Below are positions 38,133 through 46,645 of a stretch of DNA of 64,000 nucleotides, in pieces (within the stretch, counting starts at the first letter, position 1; each line of letters starts with the position of its first letter). This stretch comes from Janthinobacterium agaricidamnosum NBRC 102515 = DSM 9628. GTDB lineage: Bacteria; Pseudomonadota; Gammaproteobacteria; Burkholderiales; Burkholderiaceae_D. The stretch is taken from the NCBI RefSeq assembly GCF_000723165.1, contig NZ_HG322949.1, forward strand, positions 3,758,338 to 3,822,337, written 5' to 3'. The position numbers were made by a program, and so were the translations under genes. The notes beneath the pieces are model-generated. The model made no database searches. It saw only the letters and a program-made list of their open reading frames with translations, and was not told where the DNA came from.

Positions 38133-38166
38133 CCGCGCCGCATGGGCATCCCCCCATGCGGCGCGG
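38133..38166. other. 14-bp intercistronic stem-loop between sucA and sucB
   Basis: CCGCGCCGCATGGG (38133-38146) and its exact reverse complement (38153-38166) with a 6-base loop, in the 75-base sucA-sucB gap. No U-tract follows on the minus strand. Probably an RNA processing or stabilising element that adjusts the E1:E2 ratio. Confidence 0.8.
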
Positions 38167-38176
38167 CGTCTTGTGA

Positions 38177-41032
38177 TTATTTGGTCAGGATGAAGCCCTT
38201 GAGCTTCGAAAATGCCGTTTCCAGCAAGTCCTTTTGCTGCGCGTAATGCTTGTCGTAGTAACCGACCGCAGGCGACGCGGAAGCAGGACGGCCGGCGTAC
38301 GCCAGGCGTTGGCCCGCTTCCAGGCCTTCGAAGATGTTGTGCTGGATCTGGAACCATGCGCCCTGGTTTTGCGGCTCGTCCTGCGCCCAGACCACTTCGG
38401 CCAGATTAGGGAACTTTTTCAGTTCGGCGGCAAACGATTTGTGCGGGAATGGATACAGCTGTTCCAGGCGCACGATCGCGGTATCGGTCTGGCCGCGGGT
38501 TTTACGCGCATTGACCAGGTCGTAATACACTTTGCCCGAGCAGGCGATGACGCGCTTGACTTTCTTGGCGTCAATCTTCTCGTCCACTTCGCCGATCACG
38601 GTGTGGAACGCGCCCTTGGCCAGGTCGGTCAGCGGCGAACCGGCATCCTTGTTGCGCAACAGCGATTTCGGGGTCAGGATCACCAGCGGCTTGCGGAACT
38701 GGCGCACCATTTGGCGGCGCAGCAAGTGGAAAATCTGCGAAGCCGAGGTCGGCTGCACCACTTGCATGTTGTTGTCCGCGCACAGTTGCAGGAAACGCTC
38801 GGGACGTGCCGACGAGTGTTCCGGGCCCTGGCCTTCGTAACCGTGCGGCAGCATCATGACCAGGCCCGAAGCGCGGCCCCATTTCACTTCGCCGGAGCTG
38901 ATGAATTGGTCGATCACCACTTGCGCGCCGTTGGCGAAGTCGCCGAACTGGGCTTCCCAGATGGTCAGCGTGTTTGGCTCGGCGGTCGAATAACCGTATT
39001 CGAAGGCCAGTACCGCTTCTTCCGACAGCACCGAGTCGATCACGGTGAAAGGCGCCTGGCCTTCCGACACGTTTTCCAGCGGCACGTACGAACCGGCATC
39101 CCAGCGTTCGCGATTCTGGTCATGCAGCACGGCGTGGCGGTGCACGAAGGTGCCGCGGCCGGCGTCCTGGCCGGTCAGGCGGATCGCGTAGCCGGACGAT
39201 ACCAGCGATGCGTAGGCCAGGTGTTCGCCCATGCCCCAGTCCAGGTTCATTTCGCCGCGGCCCATGGCGGCGCGGTCGCCCAGTACTTTTTCGACCAGCG
39301 AGTGCACCTTGAAGTCGGCCGGCACGCTGGTGATGCGGGTCGCCAGGCGTTTCAGTTCGGTCATCGGCACGGCGGTGTCGGCGCTGTCGGTCCATTTGCG
39401 GTTCAGGAACGGCAGCCAGTCGACCGCGTATTTGTTCTTGAAGTTCGAAATGACCGGATCGACGGTGTGCTTGCCGGCGTCCATCGCGTCGCGGAACGCG
39501 GCCACCATTTTTTCGCCGCCATCGGCGGGGATCACGCCTTGCGCGACCAGCTTGTCCGCGTACAGCTTGCGGGTGCCTGGATGCTGGCCGATTTTCTTGT
39601 ACATCAGCGGCTGGGTCAACGCAGGGGTATCTTGCTCGTTATGGCCCAGTTTGCGGTAGCAAATGATGTCCAGCACGATGTCTTTCTTGAATTCCATGCG
39701 GTAGTCGAGCGCGATTTGCGTCGCCAGCACCACGGCTTCAGGATCGTCGGCATTAATGTGCAGTACCGGCGCCTCGATCATCTTGACCACGTCCGAGCAA
39801 TACAGCGTCGAACGGGCGTCGCGCGGGTCGGAGGTGGTGAAGCCGATCTGGTTGTTGATCACGATATGCACCGTGCCGCCCGTGCCGTAGCCGCGGGTTT
39901 GCGCCAGGTTCAGGGTTTCCATGACCACGCCCTGGCCTGCGAACGCGGCGTCGCCGTGCACCAGGATCGGCAGCACTTGCGCGCCTTGCGCGTCGTCGCG
40001 GCGGTCCATGCGGGCCTTGACCGAACCTTCGACGACCGGGTTGACGATTTCCAGGTGCGACGGGTTGAACGCCAGCGACAGGTGCACCGGACCGCCGGCG
40101 GTCGAGATGTCCGACGAGAAGCCCTGGTGGTATTTGACGTCGCCGGCCGGCAGGTCGTCGCCGTGCTTGCCTTCGAATTCTTCGAACAGGTCTTGCGGCG
40201 ATTTGCCGAGGGTGTTGACCAGCACGTTCAGGCGGCCGCGGTGGGCCATGCCGATCACGATTTCCTGCACGCCTTTTTCACCGGCGCGCTGGATGGTTTC
40301 ATCCATCGAGGCGATAAAGGTTTCGCCGCCTTCCAGCGAGAAGCGCTTTTGGCCGACGTACTTGGTGTGCAGATAGCGCTCCAGGCCTTCGGCCGCGGTC
40401 AGGCGGTCGAGGATGTGGATCTTTTTCTCGGGCGTGAAATTCGGGGTCGAGCGGATCGCTTCCAGCTTTTCCTGCAACCAGCGCTTTTCGGCCGGGTCGG
40501 AAATGTACATGAATTCGGCGCCGATCGAACGGGTGTAGGTATCGCGCAAGAAGTTGAGCAAATCGCGCAGCGATGCTGTTTCAGGGCCGAAGTAGGTATT
40601 GCTGATGTTGAACACGGTGTCCATGTCCGCGTCGGTGAAACCGTAGAAGCTCGGCTCCAGTTCCGGGATGCTCGGACGCTCCTGGCGTTGCAGCGGGTCC
40701 AGGTTGGCCCAGTGCGAACCGAGGTAGCGATAGGCGGCGATCAGTTGCGTCGCGGCGACGCGCTTGCGGCCCATTTCGACGTCCGGCGAAGCGGTGACGA
40801 CACGGATCGGACCGGCCTTGGCGCGCTCGGCGAACGAGGCGACGACGGAGGCGTGGGCGACATCGGGTTTGTTGCTGCCGTCGACTGCCGGCACGTGTTG
40901 CATCGCGTCGAAATAGGCGCGCCAGTTGTCCGGCACCGAACCTGGGTTATTGAGGTACGCTTCGTACAAGTCTTCGACGTACGGAGCATTCCCACCAAAC
41001 AGGTAGGAGTTGGACGTAAATTGCTGCATCAT
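38177..41032 (-). CDS. sucA: 2-oxoglutarate dehydrogenase E1 component
   Basis: Thiamine-diphosphate-dependent E1 that decarboxylates 2-oxoglutarate. The product (951 residues from the ATG at 41032, AAAGG upstream; a GTG at 41041 is less likely) has the N-terminal E2-binding segment (APYVEDLYEAYLNNPGSVPD), the TPP-binding region with GMAHRGRLNVLVN and FKKDIVLDIICYRKLGHNE, and the C-terminal transketolase-like half (RHAVLHDQN and MLPHGYEGQGPEHSSARPERF). Its upstream gap of 332 bases should hold the operon promoter. Confidence 0.97.
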   Translation of the reverse strand: MMQQFTSNSYLFGGNAPYVEDLYEAYLNNPGSVPDNWRAYFDAMQHVPAVDGSNKPDVAHASVVASFAERAKAGPIRVVTASPDVEMGRKRVAATQLIAAYRYLGSHWANLDPLQRQERPSIPELEPSFYGFTDADMDTVFNISNTYFGPETASLRDLLNFLRDTYTRSIGAEFMYISDPAEKRWLQEKLEAIRSTPNFTPEKKIHILDRLTAAEGLERYLHTKYVGQKRFSLEGGETFIASMDETIQRAGEKGVQEIVIGMAHRGRLNVLVNTLGKSPQDLFEEFEGKHGDDLPAGDVKYHQGFSSDISTAGGPVHLSLAFNPSHLEIVNPVVEGSVKARMDRRDDAQGAQVLPILVHGDAAFAGQGVVMETLNLAQTRGYGTGGTVHIVINNQIGFTTSDPRDARSTLYCSDVVKMIEAPVLHINADDPEAVVLATQIALDYRMEFKKDIVLDIICYRKLGHNEQDTPALTQPLMYKKIGQHPGTRKLYADKLVAQGVIPADGGEKMVAAFRDAMDAGKHTVDPVISNFKNKYAVDWLPFLNRKWTDSADTAVPMTELKRLATRITSVPADFKVHSLVEKVLGDRAAMGRGEMNLDWGMGEHLAYASLVSSGYAIRLTGQDAGRGTFVHRHAVLHDQNRERWDAGSYVPLENVSEGQAPFTVIDSVLSEEAVLAFEYGYSTAEPNTLTIWEAQFGDFANGAQVVIDQFISSGEVKWGRASGLVMMLPHGYEGQGPEHSSARPERFLQLCADNNMQVVQPTSASQIFHLLRRQMVRQFRKPLVILTPKSLLRNKDAGSPLTDLAKGAFHTVIGEVDEKIDAKKVKRVIACSGKVYYDLVNARKTRGQTDTAIVRLEQLYPFPHKSFAAELKKFPNLAEVVWAQDEPQNQGAWFQIQHNIFEGLEAGQRLAYAGRPASASPAVGYYDKHYAQQKDLLETAFSKLKGFILTK

Positions 41033-41364
41033 ATTGCTCACCTTTCTTCGCGCTTCGCGAGATTAGCGGGTTAATCTAACCTTCCGCGACACGGCCTGAC
41101 CGGTTAGCGGATTGCACATCAAGTTGTGGGGAAGGGCTTTGTTGCACCAGCATTCTAAATACAATCATTCGGAATAGCACGCGGTATTGTAACGCACTGA
41201 AGAAAAAATCGAATTAAAATGTTTGGCCGCGGCGGGGCCGGAGTGCGGCGGTTTCGGGCCAGGCTTTGCCCTGCCGGCGGCCATGCATGCGGCTTATTAT
41301 CTGCTTGTCATCGCGCGCATGCCATGCCGTCGGGCGACGGCATGGCATGCGATGACGCGCGCTG
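41033..41364. other. Intergenic region before sucA
   Basis: 332 bases between the sucA start and the stop of the M20 peptidase gene. It is AT-richer near sucA and should hold the odh operon promoter, though no unambiguous -35/-10 pair was found. It also contains the long palindrome at 41307-41356. No open frame here is convincing. Confidence 0.55.
41307..41356. repeat. 22-bp arm palindrome after the M20 peptidase gene
   Basis: Left arm 41307-41332 and right arm 41335-41356 are reverse complements over 22 positions, apart from a CGC bulge in the left arm, with a tight centre. It begins 9 bases past the peptidase stop. No U-run follows on the minus strand, so it is a very stable hairpin rather than a canonical terminator. 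Confidence 0.75.
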
Positions 41365-42792
41365 TTACTGCTCCGCGTAAATCTTGACCAGGTCATACAG
41401 GAAATCGCGGCCCTCCATCAGCGATTGCACGCTGAGGAATTCGTTGAGGCCGTGGATATTGTTCAGGTTCGGGCCGACGAAGATGCCGCTGATGCCATAG
41501 GTCGGAATCCCCGCCGCCGCCGTGAACAGGCCGTCGGTCGCGGCCGATTGCAGGATCGGCATCACCGGCACGCCCGGCCACATGCTCGCCGTCAGGCGCT
41601 CCACCGGCTCCATGATGGCCCGGGTCAGCTCGGGCGGCGGCGAACTTTCGCCGCGCAGTTCCAGCGTTTCCACTTTCACCGCCGGATCATTGATGGCCTG
41701 CTCCAGCGCCAGCCGCACCGTCTCGCGCGTTACGCCCGGAAAGATACGGCAATTGATATTGGCCCGCGCACGCTGCGGCAAGGCGTTGGTGGCATGGCCC
41801 GCGTCGAGCATGGTCGCCACGCAGGTGGTGTGCAGCATCGCGCCCCAGCCGATATCGCGCGCCGCCAGCAGCGCCGCCGCATCGGCGTCGGCCGGATTGT
41901 CGAGGATGGCCAGCATCGCGCTCGCCACATCGTAATGGCCGGCCGCTTCCTGTATCTTGGCCATTGCCTTCAGGTAACCACGGCTGCCGTCCGCCAGCTG
42001 GGTCGGGAAAACGTAGCTTTCGACCTTCTTCAGCGCGCCGGCCAGGCTGTAGATGGCGTTGTCCTTGGTCGGACGCGAACTGTGGCCGCCCGGGCTGGTC
42101 ACTTCCAGCCGATAGTTTTGCATCAGCTTCTCGCCCGCCTCCACCGTCATCGAAATCCGCTTGCCGCCGGCATCGAGCTCGCCGACCGCGCCTTCATTGA
42201 GCGCAAACCCGGCGTCGATCAAGCCCCGCCGGTTCCTGGTCAGCCATTCCGCGCCGTTGAAGGCGCCGATGGTTTCTTCGCCGCAGGTCAGCGCCAGCTT
42301 CAAGGTATGGCGCGGCCGGTAGCCTTCCTGCTTGTAGCGGATCAGCGTATCGGCCCAGATCGACGCCTGCGCCTTGTCGTCGAAGGCGCCGCGCGCGTAA
42401 AAGTTGCCATCTTCTTCGGTCAGTACAAACGGATCGCGCACCCAGTCCTCGCGGCGGGCTTCGACCACATCCAGATGCGCCATCAGCAATATCGCCGGCG
42501 CTCTCGCATCGCGCCCCGGCAAGATCGCCACCAGGCCGCCCTCCTTCGGATGATCGGGATCGGCAAACGGATACAGGTCGCTATCGGGGAAGCCGGCGCT
42601 CTTGAGGCGGGTCGCGATGCGTTCGGCGGCCAGCGTGCAACTGCCGGCCGACAGCGTGGTGTTGGTTTCGACCAACTCCTTGTACAGCTCGCGGAATTGC
42701 TGTTCGCCGAAGCCGGCGTCAGCATTGTGTACGCAAGCCATTAATGCAGTAGCGGCAACGAATGAAAAACGCGATGAAAAACGAGACTTCAT
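41365..42792 (-). CDS. Exported M20 family metallopeptidase
   Basis: A 475-residue protein with an N-terminal signal sequence (residues 1 to about 26; a Cys in LMAC could make it a lipoprotein). The M20 zinc-enzyme motifs are present: LLMAHLDVVEARREDW (metal His-x-Asp), GAFDDKAQ, the catalytic Glu in TCGEETIGAFNGAEW, and a late His in the C-terminal region. The family includes carboxypeptidases and deacetylases; the substrate is not evident. It is a single gene with a strong hairpin after it. Confidence 0.88.
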   Translation of the reverse strand: MKSRFSSRFSFVAATALMACVHNADAGFGEQQFRELYKELVETNTTLSAGSCTLAAERIATRLKSAGFPDSDLYPFADPDHPKEGGLVAILPGRDARAPAILLMAHLDVVEARREDWVRDPFVLTEEDGNFYARGAFDDKAQASIWADTLIRYKQEGYRPRHTLKLALTCGEETIGAFNGAEWLTRNRRGLIDAGFALNEGAVGELDAGGKRISMTVEAGEKLMQNYRLEVTSPGGHSSRPTKDNAIYSLAGALKKVESYVFPTQLADGSRGYLKAMAKIQEAAGHYDVASAMLAILDNPADADAAALLAARDIGWGAMLHTTCVATMLDAGHATNALPQRARANINCRIFPGVTRETVRLALEQAINDPAVKVETLELRGESSPPPELTRAIMEPVERLTASMWPGVPVMPILQSAATDGLFTAAAGIPTYGISGIFVGPNLNNIHGLNEFLSVQSLMEGRDFLYDLVKIYAEQ

Positions 42793-43198
42793 GTCCTATC
42801 CTTTATTCCCGGGTGATTAACATTGCATCGGCAAACTCCTTCGGCGCTGGAAGTAACCTGAAGGAGTCGTCATGGTTAACTTTTTGTAGTTAACTAAAAT
42901 GAATTTTATTACCAAGGAATATATTTCCACAATGCAATTTAATCGAATGGCATGTCTTTATGGTCACGGCGGCGCTTTTGGCGCTGGCACGTGGTGAGTT
43001 CGTCGTTTTATGGCAACATTTCAAACTTGCCAAAGTGTTGGGCGCGCACCGGCATGCCACACGATAAAAATATTAATTTAATAACATTAGTTCCTTTGCT
43101 GCATTTCTCTCCAAAAGTTGCATCGAGAATTCTTTACCTTGAAACACTCTGATAGAATGATAATCATTATTATTATCATTCAAGATCAGGGAGCCGTC
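42793..43198. other. Intergenic region between divergent M20 peptidase and TonB receptor genes
   Basis: 406 bases holding both promoters. The Fur box at 43155-43181 is the clearest element. Two GTTAAC hexamers (42875-42880, 42889-42894) are spaced 14 bases apart. No convincing small gene is seen. Confidence 0.6.
43155..43181 (+). promoter_or_regulatory. Fur box upstream of the siderophore receptor
   Basis: GAATGATAAT (43155-43164), 7 bases, then ATTATCATTC (43172-43181), a perfect 10-bp inverted repeat matching the Fur consensus arrangement of NATAAT hexamers. It ends 17 bases before the receptor start codon, so repression by Fur with iron is expected. Confidence 0.9.
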
Positions 43199-45343
43199 AT
43201 GCAGTTGCGTATCAAGCCGGGAGTCATCGCAATAGTGGGAGCGTTTTCGCTGGGAGTCATTTTGCCGGGCGCGGCCCGGGCGCAGGAAGTGATGCCGACG
43301 GTGCAAGTGACTGGCGCCAAGGATGGCAATGACGGCTATGCGGCGCGCAGTTCGGCCAGCGGCACCAAGACCGAAATGGCCTTGCGCGACGTGCCGCAAA
43401 CCATCAACGTGGTGCCGGCGGCGGTCATCCGCGACCAGCACGCGACGTCGCTGCAAGACATCATGAAAAATATTCCCGGCGTCGGCCTGTCCACCGGCGA
43501 CGGCCAGCGCGACCAGGTCTTCATCCGCGGCTTTACCGCCATCGGCGACCAGTTCGTCGACGGTTTCCGCGACGACGCGCTGTATTTCCGCGACTTGTCC
43601 AATGTCGAGCGGCTGGAAGTGGTCAAGGGCCCCGCCGCCGTGCTGTACGGGCGCGGTTCGTCGGGCGGCCTGGTCAACCGGGTCACCAAAAAACCCGGCA
43701 TCGATATCAACGACGTCAGCCTGAGCCTGGCCAGCCATGCCGGCAAGCGCGGCGAAATCGACTTCGGCCGCGCCGGCGACGCGGCTTCGTGGCGCCTGAC
43801 CGGCGCGACCGAACACGCCGACAGCTACCGCGACCAGCAATTCCTGAACCGCAGCGCATTGGCGCCATCGGTGTCGCTGCGCGTCTCGGCCGACACCAAG
43901 GTCTTGCTGCAAGCCGATTACCTGGAAGACCGCCGCCTGACCGACTTCGGCATTCCTGCGTACCAGGGGCGCCCGGTCGACGTCGATCCGGCCACCTATT
44001 ACGGCGCCGCCAATGCGCGCGACGCCGACTACAGCCAGTCGCGGGTGGTGTCGACTTCGGCCACCGTGACCCACAAGATCGACAGCACGCTATCGTTGCG
44101 CAACGCCAGCCGTTATTACAATTACCACCTGGACCGCAACAACACCAATATTTCCGGCAACGTCAATCAGCTGGCCGGCACCATGACGCTGGCGCACGCC
44201 AAGCTGAACCGCGACGAACACGGCTGGTTCAACCAGACCGAACTGACGCAAAAACTGGGCCTCGGCGACACCAGCCATGACATCCTGTACGGCATCGAAT
44301 TCGGCCGGCAAAGCAAGGATGCGACCTCGTACGCGGCCACCACGGTGAAGAGCAATGTATCGATCTTCAACCCGCTGCTGCCGCTGGTCGATCCGGCCGC
44401 GCTGGGCGCGCGCAGCAACACCTACGGCACTTACCGGACCAACGCCGCCTACGTGCAGGATGCGATTTCCTTCAATCAAGAATGGAAGGCGCTGGCCGGC
44501 TTGCGCTACGACAGCTTCAAGCAGCAATCGCGGCTGCTCAACGCGGCCGGGACCACCACCGCCGACCTGGCGCGCACCGACACCGCCTACAGCCCGCGCG
44601 CCGGACTGGTCTGGCAACCGGGCGTCACGCAATCGTATTACGCGTCGTGGAGCCGTTCCTTCCAGCCGAGCGGCGAAACGCTGGCGCTGGCGGCCAGCAA
44701 TGCCGACCTGGCGCCGGAAACCACCCGCAATACCGAAGTCGGCGCCAAGTACGACTTGTGGAATGGCCGCGCCAACGCCACCGTGTCGCTATTCCGCCTG
44801 GAACGCGACAATATCAAGACCACCGATCCGCTGACCAATGCGGTGCTGCCAGTGGGCACCCAGCGCACCGACGGCCTGGAACTGACCTTCAATGCGGACC
44901 TGTCCGGCGGCTGGAAAATGCTGGCGGGCTATGCTTACCTGGACGCCACCATCACCGATTCGATCGCGCTCGACAAGAGCGTGAACTTACCGGGTAGCAA
45001 TATCACCAGCGCGATTCCGGTCAAGGGCAAGCGCGCCACGCTGACTTCGCGCAACACCGCCAACCTGTGGCTGAGCAGGGACCTGGGCCAGGGTTTCACG
45101 GTCGGCGGCGGCATGAATGCGATCGGCAGCCGGTTTGCCAATCCGGGCAACAGCGTGGTGCTGCCCGGTTATGTGACGGCCGACGCAATGGCCGCCTACC
45201 GCAGCGGCAAGTACGAAATTCAGCTGAACCTGAATAATATCGGCAACGCCGGCTACATCGTTTCCGGCCACGGTTCCAGCCCCAACCTGAGCTTGCCGGG
45301 CGCGCCGCGCAACGCGGCGCTGACCTTGCGCTACAGCCTGTAA
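43199..45343 (+). CDS. TonB-dependent siderophore receptor
   Basis: Outer-membrane ferric-siderophore transporter. From the ATG at 43199 (AGGGAG upstream) it is 714 residues: signal peptide cleaved after about residue 28 (ARA-QE), a TonB box-like VMPTVQVTG, a plug with VPQTINVVPAAVIRDQ, DIMKNIPGVGLSTGDGQ and VEVVKGPAAVLYGRG-type segment, and a 22-strand barrel ending in the terminal aromatic-rich LTLRYSL. It resembles catecholate or Fiu-like receptors. No biosynthesis genes adjoin, so it may scavenge xenosiderophores. Placed directly behind a Fur box. Confidence 0.95.
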   Translation: MQLRIKPGVIAIVGAFSLGVILPGAARAQEVMPTVQVTGAKDGNDGYAARSSASGTKTEMALRDVPQTINVVPAAVIRDQHATSLQDIMKNIPGVGLSTGDGQRDQVFIRGFTAIGDQFVDGFRDDALYFRDLSNVERLEVVKGPAAVLYGRGSSGGLVNRVTKKPGIDINDVSLSLASHAGKRGEIDFGRAGDAASWRLTGATEHADSYRDQQFLNRSALAPSVSLRVSADTKVLLQADYLEDRRLTDFGIPAYQGRPVDVDPATYYGAANARDADYSQSRVVSTSATVTHKIDSTLSLRNASRYYNYHLDRNNTNISGNVNQLAGTMTLAHAKLNRDEHGWFNQTELTQKLGLGDTSHDILYGIEFGRQSKDATSYAATTVKSNVSIFNPLLPLVDPAALGARSNTYGTYRTNAAYVQDAISFNQEWKALAGLRYDSFKQQSRLLNAAGTTTADLARTDTAYSPRAGLVWQPGVTQSYYASWSRSFQPSGETLALAASNADLAPETTRNTEVGAKYDLWNGRANATVSLFRLERDNIKTTDPLTNAVLPVGTQRTDGLELTFNADLSGGWKMLAGYAYLDATITDSIALDKSVNLPGSNITSAIPVKGKRATLTSRNTANLWLSRDLGQGFTVGGGMNAIGSRFANPGNSVVLPGYVTADAMAAYRSGKYEIQLNLNNIGNAGYIVSGHGSSPNLSLPGAPRNAALTLRYSL

Positions 45344-45483
45344 CAGCCAGTTACGCTGGCGCGTAGTGGTGACGACTCGCGGCCAAGTTGTCACCATGCA
45401 CCGAAAGTTATCAGAGATAAATTTGGTCGATTACTTCAATGCATGGGCCGGCAGACGTAAAATAGCCTGTCAAGGAGATCATC

Positions 45484-46503
45484 ATGCACGAAATTTCATC
45501 AAGTAAATTAATGGCAATTATTGCCGCGCAAGTCAGGCTGGTCAGCCTCGGCAACGACCTGAGCGCGGTGATGGATACCGCGTCGGCAACCGCGGTCGAA
45601 CTGACCGGGGCCGACGGCGCGGTGGTCGAACTGCTGGAAGGCGACGACATCGTCTACCGTTCCGCCTGCGGCCTGGCCGAACCCCAACTGGGCTTGCGCA
45701 TGCCGGTGGCAAACAGCCTGTCCGGCTTTTGCCTGAGCAATCAGAGCGCCGCCATCTGCAGCGACAGTGAAACGGATAGCCGGGTCAACCGGGAAGCCTG
45801 CCGCAAGGTCGGACTGCGGGCGATGGTGATCGTGCCATTGATTGCGGATGGCCAGGCAATTGCCGTCATGAAATTAGTATGGACCGCGCCGCGCGCCTTC
45901 GAACAGGGCGAAGCCGACATCGCGCAGTTGCTGGCGAACATGACCGCGGTGCTGATGCAGCGCGCGGCGCTGGAAGGCCCGGACATTCTGCGGCAGCGCC
46001 TGACGCTGGATGAGGAAACCGGCACCCCGAACCGATCCTTCTTCCATGAACAGTTGCAAGCGAAGCTGGCCCCGGGCAAGGCCGACAGCGGCCCCACGGC
46101 GATTGCCCTGTTCCGCATCGAAGGCCTGGACAGCTTGCGCGGCAAGGCTGGCGACGAGATGCCCGCGATGCTGCTGGAAATTTCACGCCGGATCGAACGC
46201 GAGTGCCGCGTCGGCGACATCGTCGCGCGCACCGGCGCCGATGAGTTCTCCGTCCTGCTCAGCATGGCGGCGCGGCGCTCGATCGTGACCAGCCAGGTGC
46301 ACCGCATCAGCCAGGCCATCATTTCCGAGCCATTGAGACTGCGCCAGGAACTCGGCCTGGACATAAAAAGCCGGCTGACGCTGCGCGCTGGCAGCGCCCT
46401 GTTTCCGGAAGACGGCCGCTCCGCCGCCGCGCTGGTGCAATCGGCCCGTGTCGTACTGGGCAATGATGCGCTCAACATGGAGCTGCGGGTGCGCTCTCAA
46501 TGA
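45484..46503 (+). CDS. GAF-GGDEF protein with degenerate GGDEF
   Basis: A 339-residue cytoplasmic protein: a GAF domain (about residues 25-160, CGLAEPQLGLRMPVANSLSG) and a GGDEF-like domain (about 175-335). The active motif reads ARTGADEFSVLL instead of R-x-GGDEF, and the first metal Asp region (ALFRIEGLDSL) lacks the usual L-D-L-D-x-F. A diguanylate cyclase activity is therefore doubtful; it may bind nucleotide or partner. An ideal AAGGAG precedes the ATG. It is just upstream of the PAS-GGDEF-EAL gene. Confidence 0.88.
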   Translation: MHEISSSKLMAIIAAQVRLVSLGNDLSAVMDTASATAVELTGADGAVVELLEGDDIVYRSACGLAEPQLGLRMPVANSLSGFCLSNQSAAICSDSETDSRVNREACRKVGLRAMVIVPLIADGQAIAVMKLVWTAPRAFEQGEADIAQLLANMTAVLMQRAALEGPDILRQRLTLDEETGTPNRSFFHEQLQAKLAPGKADSGPTAIALFRIEGLDSLRGKAGDEMPAMLLEISRRIERECRVGDIVARTGADEFSVLLSMAARRSIVTSQVHRISQAIISEPLRLRQELGLDIKSRLTLRAGSALFPEDGRSAAALVQSARVVLGNDALNMELRVRSQ

Positions 46504-46645
46504 ATGGTTGAGCCGCCACAAATTAACCCAGCAATGGGGGAACCAGCAGCGCCATGCTCCAGTCTACTTTCCATGGCACACGTGGCCTCGGTACGCCTGG
46601 CAATCTGTCCAGGCGTTTTCAAGCGTCATTCTTGATGGAGAGGAC

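Noticed and set aside
38234..41074. 946-residue open frame on the plus strand opposite sucA
   Set aside because: Antisense shadow of a confident gene, biased composition, no domain or start signal.
46448..46645. Longer N-terminus for the PAS-GGDEF-EAL protein
   Set aside because: It would overlap the end of the GAF-GGDEF gene; the ATG at 46646 has an excellent ribosome binding site and begins the PAS homology.
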